A stretch of 64,000 nt of DNA from the NCBI GenBank assembly GCA_022497155.1, contig MU385734.1, forward strand, positions 186,001 to 250,000. The letters run 5' to 3'. The notes under the pieces were generated by a model. It ran no database searches. It saw only the letters and a list, made by a program, of their open reading frames with translations, and was not told where the DNA came from. The translations under genes and the position numbers were made by a program. Of the stretch, positions 1-11,981 are shown piece after piece (the first letter of the stretch is position 1; each line of letters begins with the position of its first letter). The stretch comes from Whalleya microplaca (taxonomy: Eukaryota; Ascomycota; Sordariomycetes; Xylariales; Xylariaceae).

Positions 1-1171
1 TCTCGTATGTGTCCTTGATGAGAATCTTGAGATCCAAATCTGACCCTTGCGTAGGAGAGAAACACCGGCTCAGTCGGCCTGGCTTCTGTTCTCTGCACAT
101 CCGAGACCGCGGTGAACCCCGAGATCGCCGCCCTTCAGCAGCACCAGGACCCCGCCTCCGACGGCGCGGCCGCGCTGAACAAGCAGATCACCCTTGATCT
201 GGCTGCGCAGCTGGCATCGGTCGGTGCCGATCCCCAGCTCGCTCTCCAATCCGGAACTTTCGCTCCCGGTGATGTACGTTTTGACCTCCATACCGGTTTC
301 GTATCCAGCAAGCTAATGACATGTACAGCTCGGCGACGCAACCGCCGCTGGCAACACCTGCGACGAGGCTGACGACCCCGTCGGCTGTATTTTCACCCAG
401 AATCTGCTCGTCGAGGATGCGACGGCCGATGAGATCGACGCTGCTGCCGCCGCCGGTGGCTCCGGCGCTTCTGTCGGTAACAGCACCGCCGGAAACGCCG
501 CAAGCAACAGCACGGCTTCAAGTGGTAAAGCCGCCTCTGCCAGTGGCAATGCCGCGGCTGCAAGTAGCAGTGCCGCCGCCGGTGCTTCCAACAACGCCAA
601 CGCTGGTTCTTCCAACAGCGGCGCCACCGCGACCGCTGGTGTAGACGTAAACGCCTTCACCGGCGATGTCGGCTCAGCTCCCGTCCCCGTGATCTCCTCG
701 GCGGCCGACAAGCCCTTCAGCGTGAACGGGGCCACGTTCCTGAACCAGGGTGCGGCCATCCAGCGAGCATGCGACGTGCAGAAGAACGCGTGCGCGAACG
801 CGGCGAACGGCGGGGACGCCAGCGTCAGCGTCTCCGACTGCGACGCCCAGCAGAAGCAGTGCGTGGCGCAGAACGCCAAGAAGCGCCGCCAGGCGGCCGA
901 CACGGGCTCGTGCGGCTCGGCGGCGATCTCGTTCGGCGTCCAGGACGACCGCGGCAACGAGGAGGCCTTCGCCCCCGTCAACACCGCCGACTTCAACCAC
1001 GGCTCCGCGCTCGCGCCCGCCGTCATCACCAACTTCATCTGTGGCCAGCTTGGGAGCAAGTGCGACGCCTCCGCCGCCGCCGTCTCGGCTTGCGAGGAGG
1101 GCGCCCAGGCTGCCAACTCGCTGAAGGGGCAGGCTGCTGCTGATGCCTTCAATGCTGCTATCGGTGCTTAG
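1..1171 (+). CDS. Secreted Ser/Ala-rich fungal protein, 5' partial
   Basis: This is the 3' part of a gene that starts upstream of the window. Exons as read: 1-4, 55-273 and 329-1171, with introns 5-54 (GTATGT...TAG) and 274-328 (GTACGT...CAG, branch GCTAAT). Exon 2 encodes a conserved region rich in LQQHQDPAS and LQSGTFAPGD. A low-complexity Ser/Ala/Asn/Gly linker follows (about 450-650), then a C-terminal domain containing PFSVNGATF and two Cys-rich segments (ACDVQKNACAN, DCDAQQKQC). This matches a widespread filamentous-fungal extracellular protein that databases often mislabel 'ribosomal protein s17'; I recognise the layout from memory. The signal peptide should lie upstream of the window. 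It is probably a cell-wall or secreted protein. Its function is unknown. Confidence 0.8.
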
Positions 1172-2155
1172 GTGGGCGGTCTAGGGGTGTGTGGCTTTTG
1201 TACGTGTACGGGTTTATGATGGTTACATTTTTATGAGGATAGGTTCTTAGGCATAGTGATGATTTCGTTCAAGCGTAAATTCAAGCATCAATACAAGGAT
1301 ATATGAACTCTTTTATCTTATATTTGAGGTCCTTTGCTTAAGCCGGTTGAGCTTTAGTAGTTGCTGTTCTTGTATATCTTCTAGCGGCTGTGGACTGTTA
1401 TTTCCCAAGGTGAGCTCGGGGAACAGATGCTAGTCTCTACTACCAGGAGGTGTATTGATACATCTGAATACTTCATATTGTTGGCTCTATCTTAGTCTTG
1501 GTTGAAATAATGTAATAGTTCAGCCACCCACCCTCTCCGAATGATGGCTGACTCATAAAACTGCCTATGTGTCCACCTCTGCCAACCTCAGCAGAACTTC
1601 ATAGCAAGGGGAGTTCATAGAGGCACATTGTGCTCGCCGGCGAGGTACCGTTGAATAAGGTTCCACATCCAAGGCGAGCCCGCGTCACACAAACCTTCAG
1701 AATTCCAATAGAAGCTACCGGGGAAGGTCACAAGGTGTACATTCTTAAATGCCTGTGTCTTCAATGCCGCTGCAGTCCGTCAGGACAACATCGATGGACT
1801 AATTGGCTTCGGTGCAGTACACCATCATACACCGAATATTGACGTGTTCATTATGATGAGGTACTATAATGTTAAATCGTAAGCAAATATAAATAGTTAT
1901 TATACATAAAGTCGAACTAATGCTCATTGAAATGTGATTAGTTGACTATAAATAGTTATAGTATTATAATGAAATGGGTCATTAGTCAGCCGCTTGCAGA
2001 TACCGGGCATTCTCCACCCGTTTATTATATAGCGTCTAGACGACGCATGGTTTGTCGTTTACGGCGTCAATTCATTGCTTGTCAACAGATTGTGAATTCG
2101 CCTTCTGAGGAAGGTAAGAACTCAATACCAACGATAAGCGCCCTTTGACGAGAGG
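1172..2155. other. Intergenic, no gene seen
   Basis: The 3' flank of the secreted-protein gene and the 5' flank of the regulator. It becomes AT-rich from about 1840 to 1980, with several ATAAATAGTTAT-like stretches. The only open stretch (1630-1842) has no recognisable protein features. Confidence 0.5.
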
Positions 2156-3895
2156 ATGCCGGAATTTGAGTTTGTCAATGTTACTCAACCGGGCGATGTG
2201 AAGCGTGAGTCGACCAGAATTCGTCGTCATGTGATGAAGGACATCGGCAGGTCTCGCCGAAAGCCACGAGCGAAAAGGCGCGGCGAGGCTGCCCTTGGTG
2301 AACACATTGCCGCCGCGAGCGGCGACTCCGGGGCCTCGGCGGCTACAAATAATAATGAGGCGTCGATGTCGCAGGCTCTGGTTGTTCCGAATCCGAATGC
2401 GGATAGCGCCTTAAACACGACAGCATATCCAATCGAGATGAACGATGAACGATTGAATCTCATCCGGTTTAGTAAGACTTACCTTTGGCTGGCAGCGACG
2501 ATGATCTTAATCGGGAACACTAGTGGTCGAAGATGCGCGGTCGGTCTACAAACCCTTTCGCTTTCCGTGGTTATCCATGGGACTCTCTGATTCGGCGGCC
2601 TGGCAAATCACGTTGGCAAATGCCGAGTTATTCCGCAATTCAGAATCTGGGGCAAGGAAACCCGAGTTTAATACCAACGTCGAGGCTATGAAGTGGTACA
2701 CGTTATCCCTAGCATCGATATCGAAGAGGCTAGCAGACGCTTTCGAAGATGGGAGTGAGGGACTCGTAGTTGCCGTAACTGGTTTCCTCTGCCATGATGT
2801 ATGCTCTACTGTCTTGTAACTGTTCATCACATTTTGTCTAACAGTCTACAGTCATACACCGGTAATTTCGAGCGCATGGAAATCCACATGAAGGGACTGA
2901 AGCGCCTCGTTGAAAGTAGGGGCGGTCTCGAAGCTTTGGACAACCCTTTCTTACGACTTATGATATCATGGTACGGCTAGAATCGTGCTGGTTACAGCGG
3001 TTAAGTATACTAATGTCTGGTTAATAGGCTTGATCTGGCCATAGCCACATATCTCAATATCAGCCCCTTTTTTGGGGTCCCTAGAGGCTCCATCACAGAA
3101 ATTGATACGGGCAACGACACTGAGTATTTGGAGCAACTACTTGGGACATGGAATGCCAATTGTCTATACTTGGGCGATATTATGGGTGCTATTAAAGCTA
3201 CGGCCGCAGTCGCTAGCTATATCAACCGCCATTCTGACTTCTGGAAGGACGAGTACGTATTCAGCCTGTATCTTCAGCTCCACTGGATATTGATGTCCAC
3301 CTAATATTTCTCAAAGTCAATTCCTGCATTATAGCTAGAAACCCCAAGAGCATCGGAAAAACGCATGAGCTAACGCCGGATTGTGTGTAGTATAACGGGG
3401 GCGCGACTTCTGGGGCCAGCTTTTCACGAGATTCTCAATCTTGAGGGTCAGCCACTTCCAAGCCTTTCGGAGCCTCGATATCATGCCGTAGCAGCTAGGG
3501 AGGCCTTTCGGAGAGCTGCGCTCGTGTTCCTTGCTGCCATCAAAGTGAAGATGGGCGCGGGTGCTTACGAGATGGAAAGACACTTGGATGCATTTCGACA
3601 GATTTCGCAGTTGCCACTTGTAGAGTGGACAGTGGTGCCCGAGCTGTCTCTCTGGGCTCATATCACAAGCGCCATGCAAGAAGCCAGCCATAACCGAGCC
3701 TGGCACGTGTTGACCATTGTCGGTATCATGGAGACTCTTGGCCTGCAGTCCAGCCACCAGGCCCTTGATCTGGCTAAGGGCATTATTTGGGTGGATGCCC
3801 TCGCTGTAGGCAAAAGCGACATTTTATGTCGTGAGATTGATAGCCTTGTAGAGGCAAACATGCTGCAATGCCTTCATGATCTGCCCCTTGCCTAG
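2156..3895 (+). CDS. Fungal-specific transcription factor-like protein lacking a zinc cluster
   Basis: Five exons give a 479-aa protein: 2156-2471, 2524-2798, 2852-2970, 3028-3252 and 3391-3895. All junctions keep frame; the last intron is long (138 bp). The N terminus has a very basic stretch (RIRRHVMKDIGRSRRKPRAK) and no cysteines, so there is no Zn2Cys6 motif. The rest resembles the helical Fungal_trans_2-type regulatory domain, for example WLSMGLSDSAAW, then HMKGLKRLVESRGGL, then a long C-terminal helical part. Proteins of this architecture are usually annotated as fungal regulators, although DNA binding is unproven. It lies about 4 kb from the terpene cyclase and could be a local regulator; that is inference only. 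The ATG at 2156 is the first in frame and gives the family's usual MPEFEFVNVT-type start. Confidence 0.8.
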
Positions 3896-4409
3896 GGGAA
3901 GACATTACCGAGCATGTGCAGCCGTACCTATATGATGAAGGTAGTAGCATGTCCCAATATTTCACAACACAAGACACTTGGGGGCAGGATTCTGTGATTC
4001 AGATCAGATGGAAACGACAGTCCCATTTGGTTAGATGGTGGAAAGAGTAAATTTGGGAGCTCTGTTACCAACGAGGGTGACGCATCAGTCAGCAGATACA
4101 GTTAGAGCTCTATAGATCACCAACATTAAGCATCATGTATATAGAAGGGCAGATTATGATTAAACAGTCGAGCTTCATAGCCTAATACGAGTCAAATGGC
4201 AGATAGGCTTGAATCTATATAGTTCGCTTAAATACATATTGATCATTGAATTCACGGAGCCTGAGGGCATCGGTAGCCCATCAAGAAATCAGCGTCTCTT
4301 TAGTCATCCAAGCCACGTGAGTCTTCGGGACAGCTGTCAGACGCGGATTGAAGTTCGTACCCTCTAGATGGCGTCCAGGACAGGTGACGTCTGACTAACG
4401 CTAAGCGCA
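3896..4409. other. Convergent intergenic region
   Basis: The shared 3' flank of the converging regulator and sulfotransferase-like genes. No further gene or RNA is visible. Confidence 0.5.
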
Positions 4410-5338
4410 TCAAGACAGCGTACGCTTCCATAGCGATGTTGCGAGGTAGCCGGTAAGCCCGACAGCAGAGAAGATACCGAGCCAGACTTGCAAGACCTTA
4501 AGTATGATTTTCGTGGCATACTGGTCTGCCGCCTCGGCATCGTTTGCCCTGGGAAATGGTTCATCAGGCACGGGCACACCTAAGAATTTGCAAAGAGGTT
4601 CCCAGCCCTGGCTCAAATCCATCTCTAGCAGCTGTTCCTTCGGAACAAGGGCCCTGACTCTGTCATGGTGAGCTGTTAGGATGTCTATGAACAGTGGTTA
4701 GTAATTATGCGGAAGGCCTAGAAGCGACGACGAAGACCTACGAGGACCACCCCACTTGATGAGGTCGGATGGGTGGACCTTCTTCTCATTCATGCCAGCA
4801 AGTCGCAAGGTGGAACGACAGTATACACTTGCAAATGTCGGGATGAATCGCCATCCCGGGATAGGCGCAACCATGATACCGAGCCACCACGGCGTAGTCC
4901 TACTAGTCAGAGTTGCTATGCTATTCCACCACCTCTCCGGATCCCTACGAACCAAGACGACTTTGGCGTCTGGGTACAACTCCATCATCTCCGGCATGAA
5001 GTCGGACGGCGGCAGATCCGCAGTCGCTACGAACCCGGCTGTCGCCTTCTTGACAAGCTTCAAGGTCTCCTCCTTGTCGCCCGCCTCTCTGGCCTCATAG
5101 GCCTTGATCCACGTGGAGCAGTAGTCTATAGAACGACGTCAGTCCACCGTACGTAGCCACTATCGTCAAGCTTACCGTCATCGCGCAACAAGATCTGGGT
5201 GCCGCCATGGAGCACTGGGCCATCGACCAATTTTGCCAAGGCCATGGACATGGACACGGTCCCCGTTCGCGAGTAACCTGCCGAAATGACCTGAACCTTC
5301 CGAGAAGGATCTGTCGGTATAGAAGCAACCCCGCCCAT
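4410..5338 (-). CDS. Sulfotransferase-like P-loop protein (Sulfotransf_4 type) with C-terminal membrane segment
   Basis: Three exons on the minus strand (5338-5176, 5125-4742, 4684-4410) give 273 aa. Intron 1 is 50 bp (GTAAGC...TAG). Intron 2 is 57 bp with a TACTAAC branch. The N terminus carries the family's PAPS-type P-loop region (ISAGYSRTGTVSMSMAL). The middle has VVLVRRDPERWWNS, a WW signature of this fungal/animal family. The C terminus has VPKEQLLEMD, GWEPLCKFLGVPVP and a hydrophobic helix (about residues 240-262, VLQVWLGIFSAVGLTGYL) that should anchor the protein in a membrane. Family members are often mislabelled NAD-dependent epimerases; the true substrate is unknown. It lies 2.9 kb from the terpene cyclase and may or may not act in that pathway. 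Confidence 0.85.
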
Positions 5339-8205
5339 GATAGCAGATCTCGACTCTAAGCTCTTTGTTGATTAACAAGTCGAAAAGACGGTGTTCTATT
5401 GAAGCCGATATGATTCGCGACCGTGGCAATAAAAGCGACTGCTCAAGGTGGATCAATAAACGTGCAGAAGTGAGACTCCCACCAACTAATGCAAGGGCGT
5501 TTTCATCTATATGCCTATCTTGCGTATCTAATATTAAATCCAGACGAAAAAGGCTTATACTTTGTAAGTCGTTGGTAGCTAGCAGGGGTCGCAGTATGGC
5601 CCTGGCTTTTGGACATGCCTACAGACTACTCATCTGTATTATTGCGGTGCGACTATGCGTAGTCTCGATATACTACAGCCAAAGATGACGCCATAGGTGC
5701 TGGACATGAGTTATAGTCAGCCTGGGCAGAGAAGACGCGAGGGAGAAACCTCCAACTTTGATCAGGGGTAGGAATTTCTATTCTTGTTTGGCTTTCCGTC
5801 GTCCGTCAACGTTGTCTTAGATACGCGAGATCATTGGTCAAAGTTATCGTTGCATTCAAGCGACTGAAGGATTATTGCATATCTAGTAGAATCCTTCCAA
5901 AAGGCGTGGTGTGGTTCGCTAGGATAATATCACATGGGAGAGAGGAGCGGCCTAATGTGGGGGCCGAAAAGGCCCCCTGTATTCAATATATTAAGCTATC
6001 TTAATACTATGTAGATCTCATACCAAAAACCCCAAACCCAAAAGGATCGATAGTTTCATCATGTCTACAATTAGAAGGAAGACGGGACGGCATTACGGCT
6101 TTGGGAAATGACTAGGCCGAAGAGAGGTCTGCATAACGATGATGTTGATCATTTTGACCAATTCGTTTACCCCGTCCATCAACAAGAGACGGGAGGAGAA
6201 GGGAAGGGGAATAGAGCCGTTCATGAGATCCGAGCTGCATCCACCGAAACTCCGAGGCACTTTGAAAGCGTACTTTACGGCTGCTAGATGACGACTGCAA
6301 TGAGTGACAATTTATCTGCTGTCAGCCCACATCATGCCATCGACAAGGTGGCTTCTCTATCACCCTCTGTAGTCGTACATCTTGCATACTAGGAAATACG
6401 TTATAGGCCGTACTACGGACAGTAGAGGAGCCAAAGAGTCGTGGCAGACTGAGAGCGGCGTAGCCGTTACGCCACCCGGACGATAACCCGAACGATAGAC
6501 GTTAATCTTGCTCATGTTGAAAGTGTCCCTTCTTGCATAGCCCCCATTCATCGGCCGCTCTCTCCCTAACCCCCATTCTCTTGCATCCATGTCACGATTA
6601 ACATTATTAACCTTACTTGCGGCCGACAAGGGGTACCAATACGTAGGGTTCGGTAAGCCTATGTGCATATCGGCCCAAGGAGAGCGGTCTCGCCAAGACT
6701 ATTCATATCTAGTACCTGACATGTGCTCAAAACCGTTAACCATCTCCAATGATAGTAAAGACCATGTAACCTCACTATAAGAACAGACTCACAGACCCGT
6801 GTATGATATTGACTTGTCGATAGGGGAGACGAAAAGCCCCGCAGCCCCCCGCGCGCGGGAAATCATACTATGAATAGGGAATCACTATTATAGTAGACTA
6901 TCTCTACCCCACATGGTCCCTGCCAGGCCTGTCTGTCTATTTATGCAAATCCGGTGGCAGGAAACATACTATTAGATAATATACATGAGGCTTGCCGGAT
7001 CGACTTATATCCGCAGCATCACTCTCATAACTAACAGCAGGGTAATATCGCTAGGATTACGACAGCATCAGCATCCCCTTCACGGAATCAACCAAGGATA
7101 AACGGCATTATTCTCAGGTAATGGTGTAATGGGACGGTGACATTCTAGAATGCGGCCATAAGCTTCTGTGTGGCACGGACTTGAAGATGTCATGGTCTGA
7201 CTACCGGTAGATGCTGACCACAGACGTTTTGGTCCAAGCAGACACGGCTTATTACGTGCAGCTGTGGATGACAGTCTTAGGTGAGATGTTATTATGTAAC
7301 CCGTTCATACCAATACTTCAATATTTATCATCATTCTTTAATATAAAGATAAGAAAACGCGCCAACAACTCAAGCTGATAGGTACGAATGCGTAGCGTAA
7401 TTCGTTTAGACGTTCGACAGCGGCTTTAATCAGAAATCCTGAAAATCTTCGGTCCCGTCACAGTTGCAGTAGTCCTGGAGAACACCGTACACTAGGTATG
7501 TCTATTCCCGTACAGTGGGTCTGCATCATCAGTTGCGCTAGATCTAAAGCTGGTCAAGACCAAGATACTGGTGGAGGTTATCACGTGACCCCACAGATCT
7601 AGTCTACTACTAGCGTGTCCACTGTGGGCGCTAGTCCTGGACCTTAACAACTACAACCCATCCATACATACCATGATCAGCATTCCGTAACGGAAGATTT
7701 CCGACATTCTCGCTTCAAAATGGCGGAGCTTGTAGGCAGTCTGGGCGTGTGGTGATCGTTCGCGTATGCGAGGCTCCAAGAGGCAAAGAAGTGAAAAAGG
7801 AAAAGGTCTACGAGCATCCCATGATTGGTGGCATCTTGAAGGCTGAACCTGCGGGCCACAAGTCCTGTACATATGTACCAACCTAGAAGGTCGCATCGAA
7901 ACCACATGTCGGGCTTAGTCACAGTGAAAACCCAAGGTCATCACCTATCAGGCAGCCGAAGAGCGACCGTTGTGAACCTCGGAGCCCTACCACGCCGCTC
8001 CATGTTCCACGTCTGCTGTGCTACCTTGGCACGCAGCAACAGTCTCACCACCGCCACTACTTGTTACTTAGATGTGACCCTTCAGCCAACGATTGCAAAT
8101 ATCATTGGACGGGAGCGTGCTGAATAATATTTGTAACCAAAATTAAAGCAGCGGCGAACTCCTGATGACTGCTACCTAGTACACAAGATGCCGCCGGCGG
8201 ACTCA
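5339..8205. other. 2.9-kb intergenic region, no convincing gene
   Basis: This stretch lies between the sulfotransferase-like gene and the terpene cyclase. Short open frames occur (for example 7677-7922 minus, 81 aa) but none shows a family signature, splice support or biased composition. I looked on the minus strand below the cyclase stop for a prenyltransferase half (DDxxD-type motifs) and saw none. Confidence 0.5.
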
Positions 8206-9296
8206 TTAGAACTCGCGATACCGAGGGCAATAGATGCTCCAGACCAGGTTCCCAATGTAACTGAGCAGCACAGCCTCTAGGTAAGTTCGGAGGTCATGTG
8301 ACAAGGAAGAGTCGTTTCTTGTCTCCTCCAGGCTACGACAGTATGTCGAGATGGCCTTGATGATCTCCTCACGACAGATCTCTTTCGCTTCCTCCTCGCT
8401 GACGGATCTTTCCTTAATGATAACCCAAATGGCGTTAAACACATAGTCCTGGCCCGCTCGAATAGCGTCGTTTTGCTCTTTCTCCCATGAATACAAGTCG
8501 TTTACGAGCCCCAGGGCTACGTAGGCCGGCCGGGCTAATTCCATACACAAATCTATTTCTTCATCCGGAATGGTTAGGGCCATCCCAAACGTCAGCGTAC
8601 CAAACCAGATCCTACAAGGGTGTGAGCGCTTAATGGACGGGTGCTCTATGGGTGGGCTTGCAACTCACAGCTCGCCGGCATCGACCGCTCGCGCTGGTAT
8701 ATACTGATCCAGCGTTTCAAATGGCAACGATCTCGTTCGAGCCGCCGACTGCACAAACCGCGCCCATGCCTTCATCGACGTCATGGCTCGTTTGGGGTCT
8801 ATAGCCATCATCTCCGAGAAAAGTTGCGCCTGGAGCCGCTTCTCGGGCCGGGTTTTGGGGTCGACGTTGACCTTCAAGTCGAGGGCGCCGGCGCCAAACG
8901 TCTCTAAGAACCCGGCAGTCCCTCCCAAGTCCTTTTTCAAGTCGAAACTTTCCATGCCATCTGTTGTCCAGTCAGCCTCACATGTGCGATTTGCTTCTTG
9001 TGTGTGCCCAAGTAGGTACCATCGTAGAGAAACGCAAACTCGTTTGCGTAGGAGATGACCTCGAGTCTGTCAGGCAGGCACTCCGGAACTGTGACACACA
9101 TAAAGCTATAAGGATCTCCAAGCCCTCCATGATAACCATCGACTGGGTCGACGTAGTTGGTCCAGTCGTTTTGAGCCCGAAGCGTGCCCTTGATCTCTTC
9201 GGCGCGGTCCTTGTGCATGCGAAGTGGGATGCCGTAGCCAAGGTCCTCAGTGTCGTAGACACTGGGGTTGATTTCTTTAGAATAACGGAACTCCAT
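8206..9296 (-). CDS. Stand-alone class I terpene cyclase related to the cyclase domain of chimeric terpene synthases
   Basis: Three exons on the minus strand (9296-9020, 8960-8669, 8611-8206) give 324 aa. Introns are 59 bp and 57 bp. The N terminus (MEFRYS, IDPSVY-like, VTVPECLPDRLEVISYANEF) is the diagnostic start of fungal fusicoccadiene/ophiobolin F-type bifunctional synthases. Metal-binding motifs are present. The Asp-rich motif is DDGME (residues 92-96), split by intron 1. The NSE motif is NDLYSWEKE (227-235). An Arg precedes VDAGE near 186, and the C terminus ends in a CPRY motif (318-321). In chimeric enzymes this point leads through a linker into a prenyltransferase domain. Here a stop follows three residues after Tyr321, so the protein should need GGPP or GFPP made elsewhere. 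It is divergent from the P450 at 9751, which probably oxidises the product. The hydrocarbon product cannot be predicted. Confidence 0.92.
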
Positions 9297-9750
9297 CCTT
9301 GAAAAGCTACGAATCAGAGCATCAGTCGTCGTATTTTGGATGGCCCCGTCTGCAGCGATAGTAGCAGCATCGGCCGAGCTGAAATATATGAGCGGAAGTC
9401 AGTTCGACTCGCCATGGCCCCTCCACATCTGCGGCGCCTCCGATATCTAGGCTAACGTGCCGACTTGGCCAACTACGGCAGTGTGATCTTCTATATATGT
9501 GATCAGCGGTGTGAGTTCCTTGAAATATGCCCTCTTTGGTCTTAGCTCGCGGGTGTGGCAAGGGTCGCAGTCCTGAAAGAGGAATCTCGCGCCGAACAGA
9601 TGCATTCTATCCGCGATGCATAAGCTATGCTATCACTGCCGCTCGGGTGGGCCGCTCTCCCTTGTTCGCATGCAGTCGAGCCAACTCAATTACATATGAC
9701 GACACTCTCAGAGATCAAGTCTGGAGAACAGCTTGGGTTAAGCTCTTCTA
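9297..9750. promoter_or_regulatory. Bidirectional intergenic region between terpene cyclase and P450
   Basis: 454 bp separate the two divergent start codons, enough for one shared promoter region. I see no unambiguous TATA box or regulator site. Co-regulation is inferred from geometry only. Confidence 0.5.
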
Positions 9751-11938
9751 ATGACGTCCTTTCTGTCCTTCCATTTCACCTACCCATCTACCCTCGTATA
9801 CCTGACGAGCGAGCACCCGGCAATCAGGATGGCTCTGCAATATTCCGACAGCCTCCCCATAACGGCGATAGTGTCATTGTTACTGGCACAATGCATATGG
9901 TTCGCCTTCCTCGTCATCTACCGCCTCTACTTCTCGCCTATTGCTGGCTTTCCCGGTCCGTGGTACGCTGCCGCGACCGGCTGGTATGAGTTCTACTATC
10001 AGTATTGGCTCAATGGCAAGTATATATACGAGATTGAGAAGATGCACAAGAAATATGGTGAATAAAGCTTATTTATAACACACCGGCGTCGAATAAGGCA
10101 GCTGAAGACATTTCCAGGCCCCATCGTCCGAGTCAATCCAGACGAGCTTTCGATACACGACCCCGACTTCTACAACGAGCTGTACGTCACAGAGAACAGG
10201 CGGCGGACTGATCATTATGACAATTTCGGCAAGGGGATCGGCTTTGAACGTTCGTATGCCTGTCCTAGGACCGTCGGTGGCTACTAACGCCCTCTATCCA
10301 GAGTCCCATCTGTTCACGAAAGAGCACGACCTCCATCGAATAAGACGAAAGGCCTTAGAACCGTTTTTCTCCAAGTTGGGGATCAATCGCTTGCAGCCGG
10401 TGATCGCAGAGGTAGCTGAGCATTTGGACTCGAGACTCCGAGAATTCGCGGGCACCAACAAGGTCATCCGACTCGATCACGCTTTCTCTGCCTACGCGGG
10501 CGATGTCGTCGGAAGGATGTGCCTCGACACGAAGAACCGCAACGACCGATTTCTGAGCGACCCGGACTTCTCGCCAGACTGGTATGGCTTCCTACAACGA
10601 AAAATAAAATCGATATTGAACCAGTGTCTAGGTTTAATGCTATGTACTTGATTATACGCTCCATACCATTAGCTACGGCGTTCCCAACCCTTGTCTGGTA
10701 GGTTGACAGCCCTGACAATCAGCCCCCTGTCCTGACATGACGGCAGGATCATGACCCTCATCCCACAACGACTCCTGTTATTAGCATATCCCCGCGGCGA
10801 AGGATTACGTAAATTGAAAGAGGTTAGCAAGACAGCTATTGATACTACGACCAATTCTAGAGGCTGACTTGTAAAACAGAAAGCCAGAGCGAACATCCGC
10901 AAGGTTCTCGCAAGCGATTCCATGGAAGACGAGAACGTCACGTCCCTTTTCCACCACGTTGTAAACAGCGATATGCCGGAATCCGAGAAATCAGAGGAAC
11001 GTCTCGTGGTGGAAGCCCAGTTGATTTTAGCGGGAGGCACTTGGACGAGCGGTCGTACGATTGGGGTGGCGTCTTATTACATCATGTCCCGGCCGGAGCT
11101 GCGACGCGGAGTCGAGGCAGAGCTTAGGGACCTCATGGCCGCATGGCCTCAAGTACGTATATCCAATCCGTCCTGTTTCGCAAAAACTCCCTACAAGGGA
11201 TTCAGGAGTCGAAAGCTTCCAGGACGCTCCTGATAACACGCTAAATCATCCGGTGTAAATGCTAACTCTTAATGCCGTAGTATGTTCCGACATGGGCAGA
11301 ACTCGAGAAGTTAGTGCTCCTTCAGGCGATTATCAAAGAATCATTACGGTAAATGACCCCTATCACCTTGCCGTAGCAGATTAACGGTGCTGAGACTTCC
11401 AATACAGCATCAGCTATGGTGTAATCCATCGATTACCTCGAATATCGCCCGACGTCCCAATTCAATACAAGGACTACACGATTCCCATCGGGGTATGTAC
11501 TCTCGGATGCGTTTCGTGCCGCCATCTAACCACCCCATAGGTTCCAGTAGGGATGTCGTCGTACCTCATGCACACAGATACCTCCGTCTACGAATCGCCA
11601 TTTGAATTCAAGCCCGAACGATGGCTCGGCGACGTGAACCCAGCGATGAACCGGAACTACGTGCCTTTTGCCCGAGGCTCACGGAACTGTCTAGGCATCC
11701 AGTAAGACTCTTCCACATATTCTCTCTGTACGGTCAAGTTAGTGTGCTGACACCATCATCTCTTACTTTAAGCTTGGCAATGGCTGAGGTAACCTACGCT
11801 CTCGCCGTGCTTTTCCGGCCCAATGGTCCGAAGGTAGAGCTCTTCGAGACGGACGAGAGCGACGTACAGCAAGTTCACGACTTCATGGTGGCAACAGCAA
11901 GACTCGACTCCAAAGGCATACGCGGAGTCGTTCGGTAA
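9751..11938 (+). CDS. Cytochrome P450 monooxygenase (CYP58/trichodiene-oxygenase-like)
   Basis: Ten exons: 9751-10057, 10118-10249, 10302-10581, 10632-10697, 10747-10822, 10880-11152, 11281-11348, 11408-11492, 11541-11701 and 11773-11938. They give 537 aa; a second in-frame ATG at 9829 would give 511 aa. A membrane anchor ([20 protein letters not shown]) precedes a Pro-Gly hinge ([12 protein letters not shown]). The I-helix motif is AGGTWTS (338-344), ExxR is E398-R401, and the heme loop is [10 protein letters not shown] with Cys479. The pattern RNCLGI followed by HLAMAE is typical of the fungal trichodiene oxygenase-like group. It acts at the ER with a P450 reductase. It is divergent from the terpene cyclase and is the obvious tailoring enzyme for its product. 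The start at 9751 versus 9829 is not decided by sequence alone. Confidence 0.92.
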
Positions 11939-11964
11939 CCTCGGCTCGGAGGACAAAGAGAAAA

Positions 11965-11981
11965 GGGGGGGGGGGGGGGGG
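11965..11981 (+). repeat. Poly-G tract (17 G)
   Basis: An uninterrupted run of 17 G lies 26 bp after the P450 stop codon, followed by GATATATAAA. Its length may be unstable or assembly-limited. Confidence 0.9.

Noticed and set aside
313..1152. 279-codon minus-strand open frame
   Set aside because: It is antisense to the Ser/Ala-rich secreted protein; its length reflects GC-rich low-complexity coding DNA on the other strand.
7677..7922. 81-codon minus-strand frame below the terpene cyclase
   Set aside because: No prenyltransferase or other family motif and no splice partner.
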